Positions 39,899 through 50,907 are shown, counted from the stretch's first letter. The stretch: DNA of 64,000 nt from Thermoleophilaceae bacterium (GCA_025928265.1 JAICJV010000009.1:1-64000); one strand, 5' to 3'. The notes: generated from the sequence alone by a model not told the origin. A program made the numbers and translations.

Positions 39899-40776
39899 GA
39901 CGCCAGGACCCCCGCGGCCAGCAGGATCGAGTAGAGCGCGAGCAGTCGTCCGGTGCCGGCGAGCGCGCCGTTCAGCGAGGGTCCGTCGGTGCGCGTGCCC
40001 ACGACCCCGTGCAGCCGCAGCGCCAGCGGAACGGTGAGGAGGCTCAGCAGGATCCAGGCCGTCAGCCCGCCCGCGATCCAGATCGCTATCGGCGCGACGT
40101 ACGCGAGCGCGAGCATCGCCGTGAACAGCCGCCGCGTGCTCGCCCGCCCGAGCTTGACGGCGAGGGTGCGCTTGCCGGCGCGCCGGTCGGTGTCGATGTC
40201 GCGCACGTTGTTCACCACGAGGATCGCCGACGCCAGCAAACCGACCGGTATCGAGAGGGCGAACGCCTCCCATTCGAGGTCCTCGACCTGCACGAAGTAC
40301 GAGCCGACGACCGCCACGACGCCGAAGAAGAGGAACACGAACAGCTCCCCGAGCCCCTCGTAGCCGTACGGCTTCGGGCCGCCGGTGTAGAGCACGCCCG
40401 CGGCGATCGACGCGGCGCCCACCAGCAGGAGCTGCCAGCCCGCGACCGCGACGAGATAGGCGCCCGCCGCAACCGCCACGCCGAACGCGACATAGGTACC
40501 CAGCAGGACCTGCCGCGGCGGCATGAGGCCGCCGGCCGTCACGCGCACCGGGCCGAGGCGATCCTCGGTGTCGGCGCCCCGCCGCGCGTCCGAATAGTCG
40601 TTCGCCAGATTCGTGCCGATCTGGATGAAGATCGACCCGATCAGCGCGCACGCGAAGCGCAGCGGCTTGAACGTGCCCTCGCTCTGGGCGAGGGCGGTGC
40701 CCACGAGCACGGGTGCGACGGCAGCCGGGAGCGTCCGCGGCCGCGCGGCGACGGCCCAGAGGCGCAGGGCCCCCAC
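39895..40776 (-). CDS. menA: 1,4-Dihydroxy-2-naphthoate polyprenyltransferase
   Basis: LWAVAARPRTLPAAVAPVLVGTALA, QIGTNLANDYSDARRGADTEDRLGPVRVTAGG, NNVRDIDTDRRAGKRTLAV. Confidence 0.95.
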   Translation of the reverse strand: MGALRLWAVAARPRTLPAAVAPVLVGTALAQSEGTFKPLRFACALIGSIFIQIGTNLANDYSDARRGADTEDRLGPVRVTAGGLMPPRQVLLGTYVAFGVAVAAGAYLVAVAGWQLLLVGAASIAAGVLYTGGPKPYGYEGLGELFVFLFFGVVAVVGSYFVQVEDLEWEAFALSIPVGLLASAILVVNNVRDIDTDRRAGKRTLAVKLGRASTRRLFTAMLALAYVAPIAIWIAGGLTAWILLSLLTVPLALRLHGVVGTRTDGPSLNGALAGTGRLLALYSILLAAGVLAS

Positions 40777-40780
40777 CAGC

Positions 40781-41638
40781 TCAGGGGCGCTTCGGGAATC
40801 TGCCGAAGTCGGGCTTGCGCTTCTCGCGGTAGGCGTCGCGTCCCTCCTGCGCCTCCTCGGATGCGTAGAAGAGGAGGTTGGTGTCGTGTGCGAGCAACTG
40901 GATCCCGGCGAGGCCGTCCTCCGAGGCGTTGAAGCTCGCCTTGAGGAGTCGCAGGGCGAACGGCGACATCTGCAGCATCTCGCGACACCACTGCACCGTC
41001 TCCTCTTCCAGCTGCTCGACTGGCACGACCCGGTTTACGAGTCCCATATCCAGCGCCTGCTGCGCGTCGTACTGGCGGCAGAGGAACCAGATCTCCTTCG
41101 CCTTCTTGGTCCCGACGAGGTTGGCCAGCGCGCCCGCGCCGAAGCCGCCGTCGAAGCTGCCGACCCGGGGGCCTGCCTGGCCGAAGCGCGCGTTGTCGGC
41201 GGCGATCGTGAGGTCGCAGACCACGTGCAGGACGTGGCCGCCGCCCACCGCGTAGCCCGCGACCATCGCGATGATCGGCTTCGGCAGGCGGCGCATCTGC
41301 ACGTGCAGGTCGGTCACGTGGAAGCGGCCCACGCCGCGCTGGGCGGCCGCGTCGTCGCCCACGTAGCCGGTGTCGCCGCGCACGCGCTGGTCGCCGCCCG
41401 AGCAGAACGCGCGCGATCCCTCGCCGGTGAGGATGATCACGCCGATGTCGATGTCCTCGCGGGCGCGCTCGAGAGCGTCGGCGATCTCGACGATCGTCTG
41501 CGGCCGGAACGCGTTGTGCACGTCCGGACGGTCGATCGTGATCTTCGCGATGCCCTCCGCTGTCTCGTAGCGGATGTCGTTGTAGTCGCCCGCGGACTGC
41601 CAGTCGGCGGCGGGTCTTATCTCCTGAGTGGTCGCCAT
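40781..41638 (-). CDS. menB: 1,4-Dihydroxy-2-naphthoyl-CoA synthase
   Basis: [63 protein letters not shown]. Confidence 0.95.
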   Translation of the reverse strand: MATTQEIRPAADWQSAGDYNDIRYETAEGIAKITIDRPDVHNAFRPQTIVEIADALERAREDIDIGVIILTGEGSRAFCSGGDQRVRGDTGYVGDDAAAQRGVGRFHVTDLHVQMRRLPKPIIAMVAGYAVGGGHVLHVVCDLTIAADNARFGQAGPRVGSFDGGFGAGALANLVGTKKAKEIWFLCRQYDAQQALDMGLVNRVVPVEQLEEETVQWCREMLQMSPFALRLLKASFNASEDGLAGIQLLAHDTNLLFYASEEAQEGRDAYREKRKPDFGRFPKRP

Positions 41639-41658
41639 GGCGCGCCTACGATAAAGCT

Positions 41659-42912
41659 CTGGACGACTGGCTCACTCTCAGGGCGCGTACGCACGCCGAC
41701 AGGCCGGCGATCGTCGCGGGTGGCCGAACGGTCATGTATGCCGAGCTCGACGACCTCGCGACGGTCGCCGCGCGGCGGCTCGCGGCCCTCGGCGCCGCGG
41801 CCGGCGATCGCGTGGCCACGACCCTTCCACCGGGGCTCGAGTTCGCCGCGCTCATGCACGCGCTGCCGCGGCTCGGCGTCGTGTTCGTCCCGCTAAACCT
41901 GCGTGACCCGCAGCTGTCCGTCGAGGCGACGCTCGTGGTGGGCGAGCCGCTCGCGGGCGCCGAGGCGGACGTCGAGCTGCGTTCAGAGGTCGACCCGGAC
42001 GAGGTGGCCGTGATCATCCACACGTCGGGCACGACCTCTCGCCCCAAGCCGATCGGGCTGACGTTCGGAAATTTCCACGCGAGCGCGATGGCCTCTGCCT
42101 GGAACCTCGGCGTCGACCCCGACGACCGCTGGCTGTGCGCGATGCCGCTCTTCCACGTCGGCGGCCTGTCGATCCTCACGCGCTCCGCCATCTACGGCAC
42201 GTGTGCGGTGATCCACGAGCGCTTCGACGTCGAGCGGATGAAGGAGTCGCTGGAGTCCGGCGAGGCCACGCTCGTCTCCGTCGTGGCCACGATGCTCCGC
42301 CGTCTGCGGGCCGCGGGCCTGCGGACTGCTCCGTCCCTGCGCGCCGCCTTGGTCGGCGGCGGTCCGGTGCCGCGCGACCTCATCGACTGGGGCGCCGAGG
42401 TGGGCATTCCGTTCGTCCCCACCTACGGCATGACCGAGACCTGCTCCCAGATCGCCACGCCGAAGCTGCTGCCCGGGGTGGAGGTGGAGACGAGCGACGA
42501 CCGGGAACTGCTCGTGCGCGGCCCGATGGTCGCGCCGGGCGCGATCTCCCAGGACGGCTGGCTGCACACCGGCGACCGCGGCCATGTGGACCCCGACGGC
42601 ACCCTCCACGTGGAGGGCCGGATCAAGGACACGATCGTGACCGGCGGCGAGAACGTGGCCGCGCCGGAGGTGGAGGAGGCGCTCCTCTCGCACCCGGGCG
42701 TGGAAGACGCGGCGGTGGCCGGGCGACCCGACGACGAGTGGGGCGAGATCGTCGTGGCCTACGTGGTCGCGCGCAACGGCGTGACCGACGACGACCTGAT
42801 CGCCCACTGCCGCGAACGACTGGCCGGCTACAAGGTGCCGCGCAGGATCGAGCGGATCGACGAGATCCCCCGAACGGCGAGTGGCAAGGCCCTGAAGGGA
42901 CGCCTGAGCTGA
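41659..42912 (+). CDS. menE: o-Succinylbenzoate-CoA ligase (start ambiguous: CTG 41659 or ATG 41734)
   Basis: AMP-binding [54 protein letters not shown]; conserved N-terminus [31 protein letters not shown] extends upstream of ATG 41734. Confidence 0.9.
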   Translation: MDDWLTLRARTHADRPAIVAGGRTVMYAELDDLATVAARRLAALGAAAGDRVATTLPPGLEFAALMHALPRLGVVFVPLNLRDPQLSVEATLVVGEPLAGAEADVELRSEVDPDEVAVIIHTSGTTSRPKPIGLTFGNFHASAMASAWNLGVDPDDRWLCAMPLFHVGGLSILTRSAIYGTCAVIHERFDVERMKESLESGEATLVSVVATMLRRLRAAGLRTAPSLRAALVGGGPVPRDLIDWGAEVGIPFVPTYGMTETCSQIATPKLLPGVEVETSDDRELLVRGPMVAPGAISQDGWLHTGDRGHVDPDGTLHVEGRIKDTIVTGGENVAAPEVEEALLSHPGVEDAAVAGRPDDEWGEIVVAYVVARNGVTDDDLIAHCRERLAGYKVPRRIERIDEIPRTASGKALKGRLS

Positions 42913-42917
42913 GCGCC

Positions 42918-42959
42918 GCCCTCTGCGGGCTGCGGGCTGCCCTCTGCGGGCTGCGGGCC
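42918..42959. repeat. 21-bp tandem direct repeat x2 between menE and ilvC
   Basis: GCCCTCTGCGGGCTGCGGGCT / GCCCTCTGCGGGCTGCGGGCC. Confidence 0.9.
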
Positions 42960-42976
42960 GCTAATACAGTCAGCCC

Positions 42977-43966
<990 letters not shown>

Positions 43967-43999
43967 GCGTATTGACGTCCGTCTGGGAGGGCGCTTAAG

Positions 44000-44695
44000 G
44001 TGGCCGACGTGTCCACTCCAGAGCCGCCTTCCCAGCCGCCGTCACTACCGCCCCAGCAGCCCGGTGCCACCGCGCAGCCCGGCCAGCCGCCCGCGCCTTA
44101 CGGCGGCACAGATGTCGGTCCGGTCGGCTATCCGGTCCACTACGAGGCCGACTACCCGCAGGCAGGCATCGCGCGCTGGCGGCCGTTCGTCCAGGGTTGG
44201 CTGCTGCCGATCCCGCACTGGTTCGCGCTGCTCTTCGTGGGCATCGCGGCGTACTGCGTGATCATCGTGTCGTGGTTCGCCGTCCTCTTCACGGGCAAGT
44301 ACCCGGAGGGCATGTTCAACTTCGTCGCCGGCACGTTGAGGTGGGCGAATCGCGTCACGGCGTACAGCTACCTCATGACCGAGGAGTACCCGCCGTTCTC
44401 GATGGCCGAGGAGCCGCAGTACCCGATCCGGACGCAGTTCCAGTACCCGGAGAAGATCGACCGCTGGCGCCCGCTCGTGCAGTGGCTGCTCGCGATCCCG
44501 CACTTCGTCGCGCTGTGGTTCGTGGCGATCGGCGCGCTCATCGCGTTCGTCATCGCATGGTTCGCGATCGTCTTCACGAAGAGCTTCCCTGAGAGCCTTT
44601 TCAACTTCATGGCGGGCTACATGCGCTGGAACACGCGGGTGGTCGCGTACTACCTCTGGATGACCGAGGAGTACCCGCCGTTCGGCCTGCGCTGA
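44000..44695 (+). CDS. DUF4389-like membrane protein with two internal repeats
   Basis: Repeated RWRPxVQxxLxIPHxxALxFV.../NFxxGxxRWxxRVxAYxxxMTEEYPPF; probable start GTG 44009 from TTGACG-N18-TAAGGT-N7. Confidence 0.75.
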   Translation: MADVSTPEPPSQPPSLPPQQPGATAQPGQPPAPYGGTDVGPVGYPVHYEADYPQAGIARWRPFVQGWLLPIPHWFALLFVGIAAYCVIIVSWFAVLFTGKYPEGMFNFVAGTLRWANRVTAYSYLMTEEYPPFSMAEEPQYPIRTQFQYPEKIDRWRPLVQWLLAIPHFVALWFVAIGALIAFVIAWFAIVFTKSFPESLFNFMAGYMRWNTRVVAYYLWMTEEYPPFGLR

Positions 44696-44737
44696 GCGCC
44701 TGGCGTCGCACCGGTAGCAGCCGGGCCTTTCGCTATC

Positions 44738-45943
44738 GTGGCCCGCCGCATGCCCGAGGCGAATCCGTACATCAAGCAGTACCTCATGGCGGCCGGCCCG
44801 ACGCCGATTCCGCCCAAGGTCTCGCAGATCCAGGCCGAGCCGATCCTGTACCACCGCGCGCCCGCGTTCGTGGAGATCTACGCGCGCGTGCTCAGCCGGC
44901 TGAAGACGGTCTTCCAGACCCAGAACGAGGTGCTCACGTTCGCTGCCTCCGGCTCGGGCGGCATGGAGTCTGCCGTCGCCAACCTGGTCCGCCCCGGCAC
45001 CAAGGTGCTGGTCGCCTCGTGCGGCAAGTTCGGCGAGCGCTGGGCCGAGCTGGCCGAGGCATACGGCGCCGATCTCGTCCACTGGGACGCCGGCTGGGGC
45101 AACCGTGTCGAGCCGAACGAGCTCGAGCAGAAGCTGTCCGAGAATGCCGGCACCGAGATCGTCTACACGACGCTGTCGGAGACCTCGACGGGAGTCGTCA
45201 ACGACGTCCAGGCGCTCACCGAGGTCGTGCACAACGCCGGCGCGCTGATCGCCGTCGACGCCGTCTCCGGCCTCGGCGCCGTACCGCTGCGCCAGGACGA
45301 CTGGGGCGTCGACGTGGTCGCCGCCGGTTCGCAGAAGGCGCTGATGTGCCCGCCGGGCCTCGGCTTCGCATCCGCCAACCAGGCCGCGCTCGATCGCGCC
45401 GCCGAGCACGCCGGACGGGGCCGCTACTACTTCGACTGGCACAAGACTCTCAAGGGCCAGAGGAAGGACCCGCCCGACAGCCCGTTCACGCCGGCCGTCT
45501 CCATCTTCATGGCGCTCGACGTGGCGCTCGAGATGATCGAGGAGGAGGGGCTCGAGCACGTCTTCGAGCGCCACCGCGTCCTCGGCCGTGCAACGCGCGC
45601 GGCGATCAAGGGAATCGACCTCGAGATCTTCGGGCCCGAGGACGAGAACTCGAACGTCGTCACCGCGGCCAAGCTCCCCGAGTCGATCGACGGCGGCAAG
45701 GTTCCCAAGCTCATGCGCGACAAGTACGGGATCACGATCGCCGGCGGCCAGAACCAGCTCAAGGGCAAGATCGCGCGCATCGCGCACACCGGCTACTTCG
45801 GTGCCTTCGACATCCTCACCACCGTCGCGGCGTTCGAGATGACGCTGCGCGAGCTCGGCCACGAGCTCGAGCTCGGCGCCGGCGTCGCCGCGGCCCAGGC
45901 CGTCTTCCTCGAGGCCGGCGTTCCGGCCGCCACGCCGGCGTGA
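44738..45943 (+). CDS. Class V aminotransferase (alanine-glyoxylate / serine-pyruvate / phosphoserine aminotransferase-like)
   Basis: AAGPTPIPPKVSQIQAEPILYHRAPAFVEIY, TFAASGSGGMESAVANLV, DAVSGLGAVPLRQDDWGVDVVAAGSQKALMCPPGL; ATG 44750 also possible. Confidence 0.88.
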   Translation: MARRMPEANPYIKQYLMAAGPTPIPPKVSQIQAEPILYHRAPAFVEIYARVLSRLKTVFQTQNEVLTFAASGSGGMESAVANLVRPGTKVLVASCGKFGERWAELAEAYGADLVHWDAGWGNRVEPNELEQKLSENAGTEIVYTTLSETSTGVVNDVQALTEVVHNAGALIAVDAVSGLGAVPLRQDDWGVDVVAAGSQKALMCPPGLGFASANQAALDRAAEHAGRGRYYFDWHKTLKGQRKDPPDSPFTPAVSIFMALDVALEMIEEEGLEHVFERHRVLGRATRAAIKGIDLEIFGPEDENSNVVTAAKLPESIDGGKVPKLMRDKYGITIAGGQNQLKGKIARIAHTGYFGAFDILTTVAAFEMTLRELGHELELGAGVAAAQAVFLEAGVPAATPA

Positions 45944-47529
45944 GCGACCGCCCGCGGGTCCTCGTAAAGGAGGAGATCGCCGACTCGGGCATCGACCTTC
46001 TGCGCGAGCACTTCGACGTCGAGCTCGGAGTGGACTGGGACAACGGGCAGCTCGAGGAGCGCATCGGCGACTTCGAGGGCATCGTCATACGGTCGGCTAC
46101 GAAGCTCACCGCCGATCTCATCGAGCGCGCCGGCAACATGCGCGTGATCGGGCGCGCCGGAGTGGGGGTCGACAACGTCGACGTCCCCGCCGCCACCAAG
46201 CGCGGCATCATCGTCGCCAACGCGCCGCAGTCGAACGTGATCGCGGCGGCCGAGCACACCGTCGCGCTCATGCTCGCGCTCGCCCGCAACATCCCGCAGG
46301 CCCACGCCGCCCTGGTCGACCACCGCTGGGAGCGTTCGAAGTACGGCGGCATCGAGGTCTACGAGAAGACGCTCGGCATCCTCGGCTTCGGGCGCATCGG
46401 TCAGCTCGTGGCCGAGCGCGCCAAGGGGTTCGGCATGCGCGTGCTCGCCTACGACCCGTTCGTGGCCGCAGAGCGCTACCGCGAGATGGGTGTCGAGAAG
46501 GCCGAGACCTCCGACGAGATCTACGCAGAGGCCGACATCGTCACGATCCACCTCCCGAAGACGCCCGAAACCGAGAACTGGCTGAACGCCGATGCCTTCG
46601 CGAAGATGAAGGACGGGGTGCGCGTGGTGAACGTCGCGCGTGGGCAGCTGCTCGACGACCGGGCGCTCGCCGAGGCGATCCAGTCCGGCAAGGTCGCCGG
46701 CGCCGCGGTCGACGTGTTTCGCGACGAGCCGGTCACCGAGCACCCGCTGTTCGGCATGCCGGGCGTCGTGGTCACGCCGCACCTCGGCGCCTCCACCACT
46801 GAGGCGCAGGACCGCGCGGGTGTGCAGGTGGCCGAGCAGATCGTGGCGGCGCTCACCGGCGGGGTCGCCACCAACGCCGTGAACATGCCCAGCATGAGCC
46901 CCGAGGTGATGGAGCTCGCGGGCCCGTTCATCCCGCTGTGCGAGCGGCTCGGCCGGCTCGCCGTCGAGCTGTCGAGCGGCTCGATCGACAGCATCGAGGT
47001 CAGCTTCGAGGGCCGCCTCGCCGAGCTCGACTCGCGCCTGCTCACGACGGCCGTGCTGAACGGCGTGCTGTCGGGGCACACCGAGGAAGAGGTCAACTTC
47101 GTGAACGCGCGCGCGATGGCGGAGGAGCGCGGCATCCGCATCGAGGAGCGCAGCGTCGGCGCGTCGGAGGACTTCTCCGAGCTCGTGACGGTGGCCATCG
47201 ACTCGGGTGACGAGCGCGTCGAGGTCGGGGGCACCGGCTTCGGGCCGCGCAACCTTCCGCACCTCGTCTCGGTCTACGGCAAGAGCTTCAACATCGAGTT
47301 CGCCCCGCATTTCGCGTTCTTCCGCTACGCCGACCAGCCGGGGATGATCGGTCGCGTCGGCACGATCTTCGGCGAGCACGGCGTGAACATCGCCTCGGCC
47401 GCGGTCGGTGCCGAGGAGGGCACGGAGGCGGTCATGGTCGTCACCACCGACGCGCCCGTCCCGCAGGCGCTCGTCGACGAGATCACCGCGCTCGACGGCT
47501 TCCGCGACGGCCGTGCGGTCAGTCTCTGA
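45940..47529 (+). CDS. serA: D-3-phosphoglycerate dehydrogenase
   Basis: IGRAGVGVDNVDVPAATKRGIIVANAP, LGILGFGRIGQLVAERAKGFGM, C-terminal ACT domain; GTGA overlap. Confidence 0.96.
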   Translation: MSDRPRVLVKEEIADSGIDLLREHFDVELGVDWDNGQLEERIGDFEGIVIRSATKLTADLIERAGNMRVIGRAGVGVDNVDVPAATKRGIIVANAPQSNVIAAAEHTVALMLALARNIPQAHAALVDHRWERSKYGGIEVYEKTLGILGFGRIGQLVAERAKGFGMRVLAYDPFVAAERYREMGVEKAETSDEIYAEADIVTIHLPKTPETENWLNADAFAKMKDGVRVVNVARGQLLDDRALAEAIQSGKVAGAAVDVFRDEPVTEHPLFGMPGVVVTPHLGASTTEAQDRAGVQVAEQIVAALTGGVATNAVNMPSMSPEVMELAGPFIPLCERLGRLAVELSSGSIDSIEVSFEGRLAELDSRLLTTAVLNGVLSGHTEEEVNFVNARAMAEERGIRIEERSVGASEDFSELVTVAIDSGDERVEVGGTGFGPRNLPHLVSVYGKSFNIEFAPHFAFFRYADQPGMIGRVGTIFGEHGVNIASAAVGAEEGTEAVMVVTTDAPVPQALVDEITALDGFRDGRAVSL

Positions 47530-48148
47530 GCTGTCGCGTCGCTTCCAGGGCCCGCGGGTAGTCCTGCGGCCGATCGACCCGGACGCGGACGCCGAGCCGC
47601 TGTTCGAGGCGGGCCGCGACGCCGCGATCTGGGACTACCTGCCGTACGGCCCGTACGTCGACGCCGAGGAGTTGCGCGGCGTGCTGCGCGAGCAGACTGC
47701 GTCCGAGGACCCGATCTTCTACGTCGTCGAGGTCGACGGCACGCCGCTCGGGATCGTCTCCTACCTGCGGATCACGCCCGAGCACGGCGTCATCGAGATC
47801 GGCCACGTCTGGTTCGGCACGCCGCTCCAGCGGACCGCCGCGGCGACCGAGGCGATCTACCTGCTGGCCCGCCACGTATTCGACGATCTCCGCTGGCGCC
47901 GCCTCGAGTGGAAGACAAACGCGCTGAACGCGGCCTCGCGCCGTGCGGCGGAGCGCTTCGGCTTCACGTATGAGGGCACGTTCCGCAAGCACCAGATCGT
48001 GAAGGGCCAGAACCGGGACACCGCCTGGTTCTCGATCGTCGACGATGAGTGGCCTCAGGTCAGGCGCGGCTTCGAGGAGTGGCTCGCCGCGGAGAACTTC
48101 GATGAGAATGGGGCGCAGCGGCGGACGCTCGAGCAATGCAGGCGATGA
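47513..48148 (+). CDS. GNAT family N-acetyltransferase (RimJ/RimL-like)
   Basis: VVLRPIDPDADAEPLFEAG, IEIGHVWFGTPLQRTAAATEAIYLL, RLEWKTNALNAASRRAAERFGFTYEGTFRKH. Confidence 0.85.
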   Translation: MRSVSELSRRFQGPRVVLRPIDPDADAEPLFEAGRDAAIWDYLPYGPYVDAEELRGVLREQTASEDPIFYVVEVDGTPLGIVSYLRITPEHGVIEIGHVWFGTPLQRTAAATEAIYLLARHVFDDLRWRRLEWKTNALNAASRRAAERFGFTYEGTFRKHQIVKGQNRDTAWFSIVDDEWPQVRRGFEEWLAAENFDENGAQRRTLEQCRR

Positions 48149-48519
48149 GGATCGACAGGTGGCTCTGGGCGGCGCGTTTCTTCAAGACGCGCTCGCTGGC
48201 CACCGAGGCGATCGCCGGCGGCCGCGTGCACGTGAACGGCGTGCGCGTGAAGCCGAGCAAGGAGGTCCGGCCGGGCGATCGCATCCAGATCAGCCGCGAC
48301 CGCGGCTTTCGGCTCGATCTCGTCGTCCGCGAGGTGGCGGAACGGCGCGGGCCCGCGAAGGAGGCGGCGTTGCTCTTCGAGGAGACGGCCGAAAGCGTCG
48401 AGGCGCGCGAGCGGCATGCCGCGGAGCTGCGACTCACCGAACTGCCGGGCGGTCGCGGCGGCCCGCGCCCGACCAAGCGCGACCGGCGCCGCATGGAGAC
48501 GACGCGTGGACATCGTTGA
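48136..48519 (+). CDS. S4-domain RNA-binding protein (HslR/Hsp15-like)
   Basis: MRIDRWLWAARFFKTRSLATEAIAGGRVHVNGVRVKPSKEVRPGDRI. Confidence 0.88.
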   Translation: MQAMRIDRWLWAARFFKTRSLATEAIAGGRVHVNGVRVKPSKEVRPGDRIQISRDRGFRLDLVVREVAERRGPAKEAALLFEETAESVEARERHAAELRLTELPGGRGGPRPTKRDRRRMETTRGHR

Positions 48520-49093
48520 GACTCCGCACGGTCTCGCGAACGTCCATCGCCACGAGGTAGGAGATCCGCGCGGCCGGCTTGCTCTCGGCCACGGCGCCGG
48601 CGGCGGCGTTGACGCGCCCGACCTCGAGGCGGCGGCGCAGGTGGCGCGCGAGCGCGGCTTCTCCGTCGCGCTGGTCGAGCAGCCGTACCGAGTCGCAGGC
48701 CGGAAATCGCCCGCGCCGGCCCATCAGCTCGACGCGGCATGGACGGCCGCGATGGAGTCGCTCCCGCACGACGGCCTGCCGCTGATCACCGGCGGCCGTT
48801 CGTCGGGCGCACGCGTCGCGTGCCGGACGGCGGCGGCCACGGGCGCGTCGGCAGTCCTGTGCCTCGCGTTCCCCGAGCATCCGCCGGGCAAGCCGGAGAA
48901 GACGCGCCAGGCCGAGCTGGACGCCGTCAGCGTCCCGGTACTGGTGGTTCAGGGCGAGCGCGACCCGTTCGGCCGCCCGCAGCCGACCGAACACGCGGAG
49001 GTGGTTGTGGTCCCGGGCAACCACAGCCTGAAGTCCGACCTCGATGCGGTGCGCGCCGCCGTGCGCGACTGGCTCGAGCGCGTCGTCACTTGA
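48506..49093 (+). CDS. Alpha/beta-hydrolase (dienelactone hydrolase / KANL3-Tex30-like)
   Basis: LGHGAGGGVDAPDLEAAA, ITGGRSSGARVACRTA, VLVVQGERDPFG, VPGNHSLK. Confidence 0.8.
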   Translation: MDIVETPHGLANVHRHEVGDPRGRLALGHGAGGGVDAPDLEAAAQVARERGFSVALVEQPYRVAGRKSPAPAHQLDAAWTAAMESLPHDGLPLITGGRSSGARVACRTAAATGASAVLCLAFPEHPPGKPEKTRQAELDAVSVPVLVVQGERDPFGRPQPTEHAEVVVVPGNHSLKSDLDAVRAAVRDWLERVVT

Positions 49094-49565
49094 CCGGCGC
49101 GCCGTTTGGCCCGTAGACCGCGGACAGACAGTCCTCCACCGCCTGCACGACACGGGGGTGCCGGCCCCGGAGATATGCGACGTATGCCCCGCGCGGCCAC
49201 TCGGTCACGAGCTTCCTGACGGTCGACAGGTCGCCCGAGTGCAGGCGCTGCGCCGCCCAGACCCGCAGATCGGGCGTTCCCGGCACGTTCTTCCAGCGTG
49301 CGACCGCGACGGTCCAGCTGTTCGTGAAGATCGTGCTCGGGTGTTCCGCGGCGCCCTGCTCCTGTGCATCGAAGAAGAACTGCAGGTCGTCCGCCGACTG
49401 GGCGATCCGGGCGCCGGCGCGGGAGATGCAGCGGACGGTGGGCGTCTGCGCGGGCGTCAGCTGCATCTCGGCGGATGCGTCCGACGAACCGCCGCAACCG
49501 GCGGCTATCAGGGCCAGGGCCGTCGCGGCCAGCGCCGCACCCCGGGGGACTCGCTTCTGCGCCAC
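49086..49565 (-). CDS. Hypothetical lipoprotein
   Basis: Signal with lipobox ALIAAGCGG; start GTG 49565 preceded by TACGTT-N6. Confidence 0.65.
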   Translation of the reverse strand: MAQKRVPRGAALAATALALIAAGCGGSSDASAEMQLTPAQTPTVRCISRAGARIAQSADDLQFFFDAQEQGAAEHPSTIFTNSWTVAVARWKNVPGTPDLRVWAAQRLHSGDLSTVRKLVTEWPRGAYVAYLRGRHPRVVQAVEDCLSAVYGPNGAPVK

Positions 49566-49610
49566 CGCCGCAACGTAGCCAACGGAGCGGAACGCCTTAA
49601 GCTCCTCGGT

Positions 49611-49880
49611 ATGTGCCGAAACATCCGTTCCCTCCACAACTTCGCGCCGCCCGCCACCTCCGACGAGGTCCATGACGCGGCGCTCCAGTACGTCCGCAAG
49701 ATCTCGGGTTACAACAAGCCGTCGCAGGCGAACGCGGAGGCGTTCAACCGCGCGGTCGAGGAGGTCGCGCACGCGACGCACCACCTGCTCGAGTCGCTCG
49801 TAACGAACGCCCCGCCGAAGGACCGCGAGGTCGAGGCCGCGAAGCGCAAGGCGCGCTCCGCACAGCGCTACGCCGCCTGA
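49611..49880 (+). CDS. DUF2277-family protein
   Basis: MCRNIRSLHNFAPPATSDEVHDAALQYVRKISGYNKPSQANAEAFNRAVEEVAHATHHLLESL. Confidence 0.85.
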   Translation: MCRNIRSLHNFAPPATSDEVHDAALQYVRKISGYNKPSQANAEAFNRAVEEVAHATHHLLESLVTNAPPKDREVEAAKRKARSAQRYAA

Positions 49881-49884
49881 GCGC

Positions 49885-50907
49885 GTGCGCGCGCTCGTCA
49901 TCACCGAGCACGGCGGGCCCGACGTGCTGAAGGTCGAGGACCGGCCGGAGCCGCGGCCGGGGGCGGGGGAGGTGCGGGTCGCCGTCAAGGCCGCCGGCAT
50001 CAACTTCGCCGACCTGCTCGCCCGCCAGGGCCTCTATCAGGACGCGCCGGATCCGCCGTGCGTCGTGGGTTACGAGTTTGCGGGCGACGTCGAGTCGGTC
50101 GGCGACGGCGTCACCGACTTCCAGCCTGGCCAGCGCGTGATGGGCGGCTCACGGTTCGGCGGCTACGCGGAGCTGGTCGTGACCGGCGCGGGCAGCGTCG
50201 TGCCGCTGCCCGCCGACTGGAGCTACGAGGAGGGCGCCGCGCTGCCCGTGGTCTACGGCACGGCGTACGCGGGGTTGCTCCGCTACGGCGGGCTGCGCGC
50301 GGGGGAGCGCGTGCTCGTCCAGGCGGCGGCCGGCGGCGTGGGAATCGCCGCCACGCAGATCGCCAAGCTGAGCGGCGCGGGGGAGATCTACGGCACGGCG
50401 TCGGCGTCGAAGCACGATGCCGTGCGCGGCTTCGGCGTCGATCATCCGATCGACTACGCGAACAGCGACTTCCGCAAGGAGATCCGCCGCATCGCGGGCG
50501 AGAAGGAGCCGCTCGACATCGCCCTCGACGGGATCGGCGGCGTGAGCTTCCGCAAGGACTGGTCGCTGCTGCGAGCCGGCGGGCGGCTCGTCGGTATCGG
50601 CGCGTCGAGCGTCTCGAGTGGCGACAAGCGGAGCCTGCCGAGCGTCGCGAAGATGCTCGCGGGCACGCCGATCTTCCACCCGCTCCCGATGATGTCGAGC
50701 TCGCGCGCGTTCATCGGCCTGAACATGCTGAAGCTGTGGGACTCGAAGGGCTCACTGGAGGAGTTCATCGAGCCACTGCAGAAGTGGGTGGACGACGGCG
50801 CGCTTCGGCCCGTCGTGTCCGAGGCGTTCCCGCTGGAACGAGGACCGGACGCGCACCGCTACATCGCGGAGCGCAGGAACATCGGCAAAGTGGTCTTGAC
50901 CCTGTAA
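49885..50907 (+). CDS. Quinone oxidoreductase / zinc-type alcohol dehydrogenase (MDR) family
   Basis: GINFADLLARQGLYQDAPDPPCVVGYEFAG, VLVQAAAGGVGIAATQIAKL. Confidence 0.88.
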   Translation: MRALVITEHGGPDVLKVEDRPEPRPGAGEVRVAVKAAGINFADLLARQGLYQDAPDPPCVVGYEFAGDVESVGDGVTDFQPGQRVMGGSRFGGYAELVVTGAGSVVPLPADWSYEEGAALPVVYGTAYAGLLRYGGLRAGERVLVQAAAGGVGIAATQIAKLSGAGEIYGTASASKHDAVRGFGVDHPIDYANSDFRKEIRRIAGEKEPLDIALDGIGGVSFRKDWSLLRAGGRLVGIGASSVSSGDKRSLPSVAKMLAGTPIFHPLPMMSSSRAFIGLNMLKLWDSKGSLEEFIEPLQKWVDDGALRPVVSEAFPLERGPDAHRYIAERRNIGKVVLTL

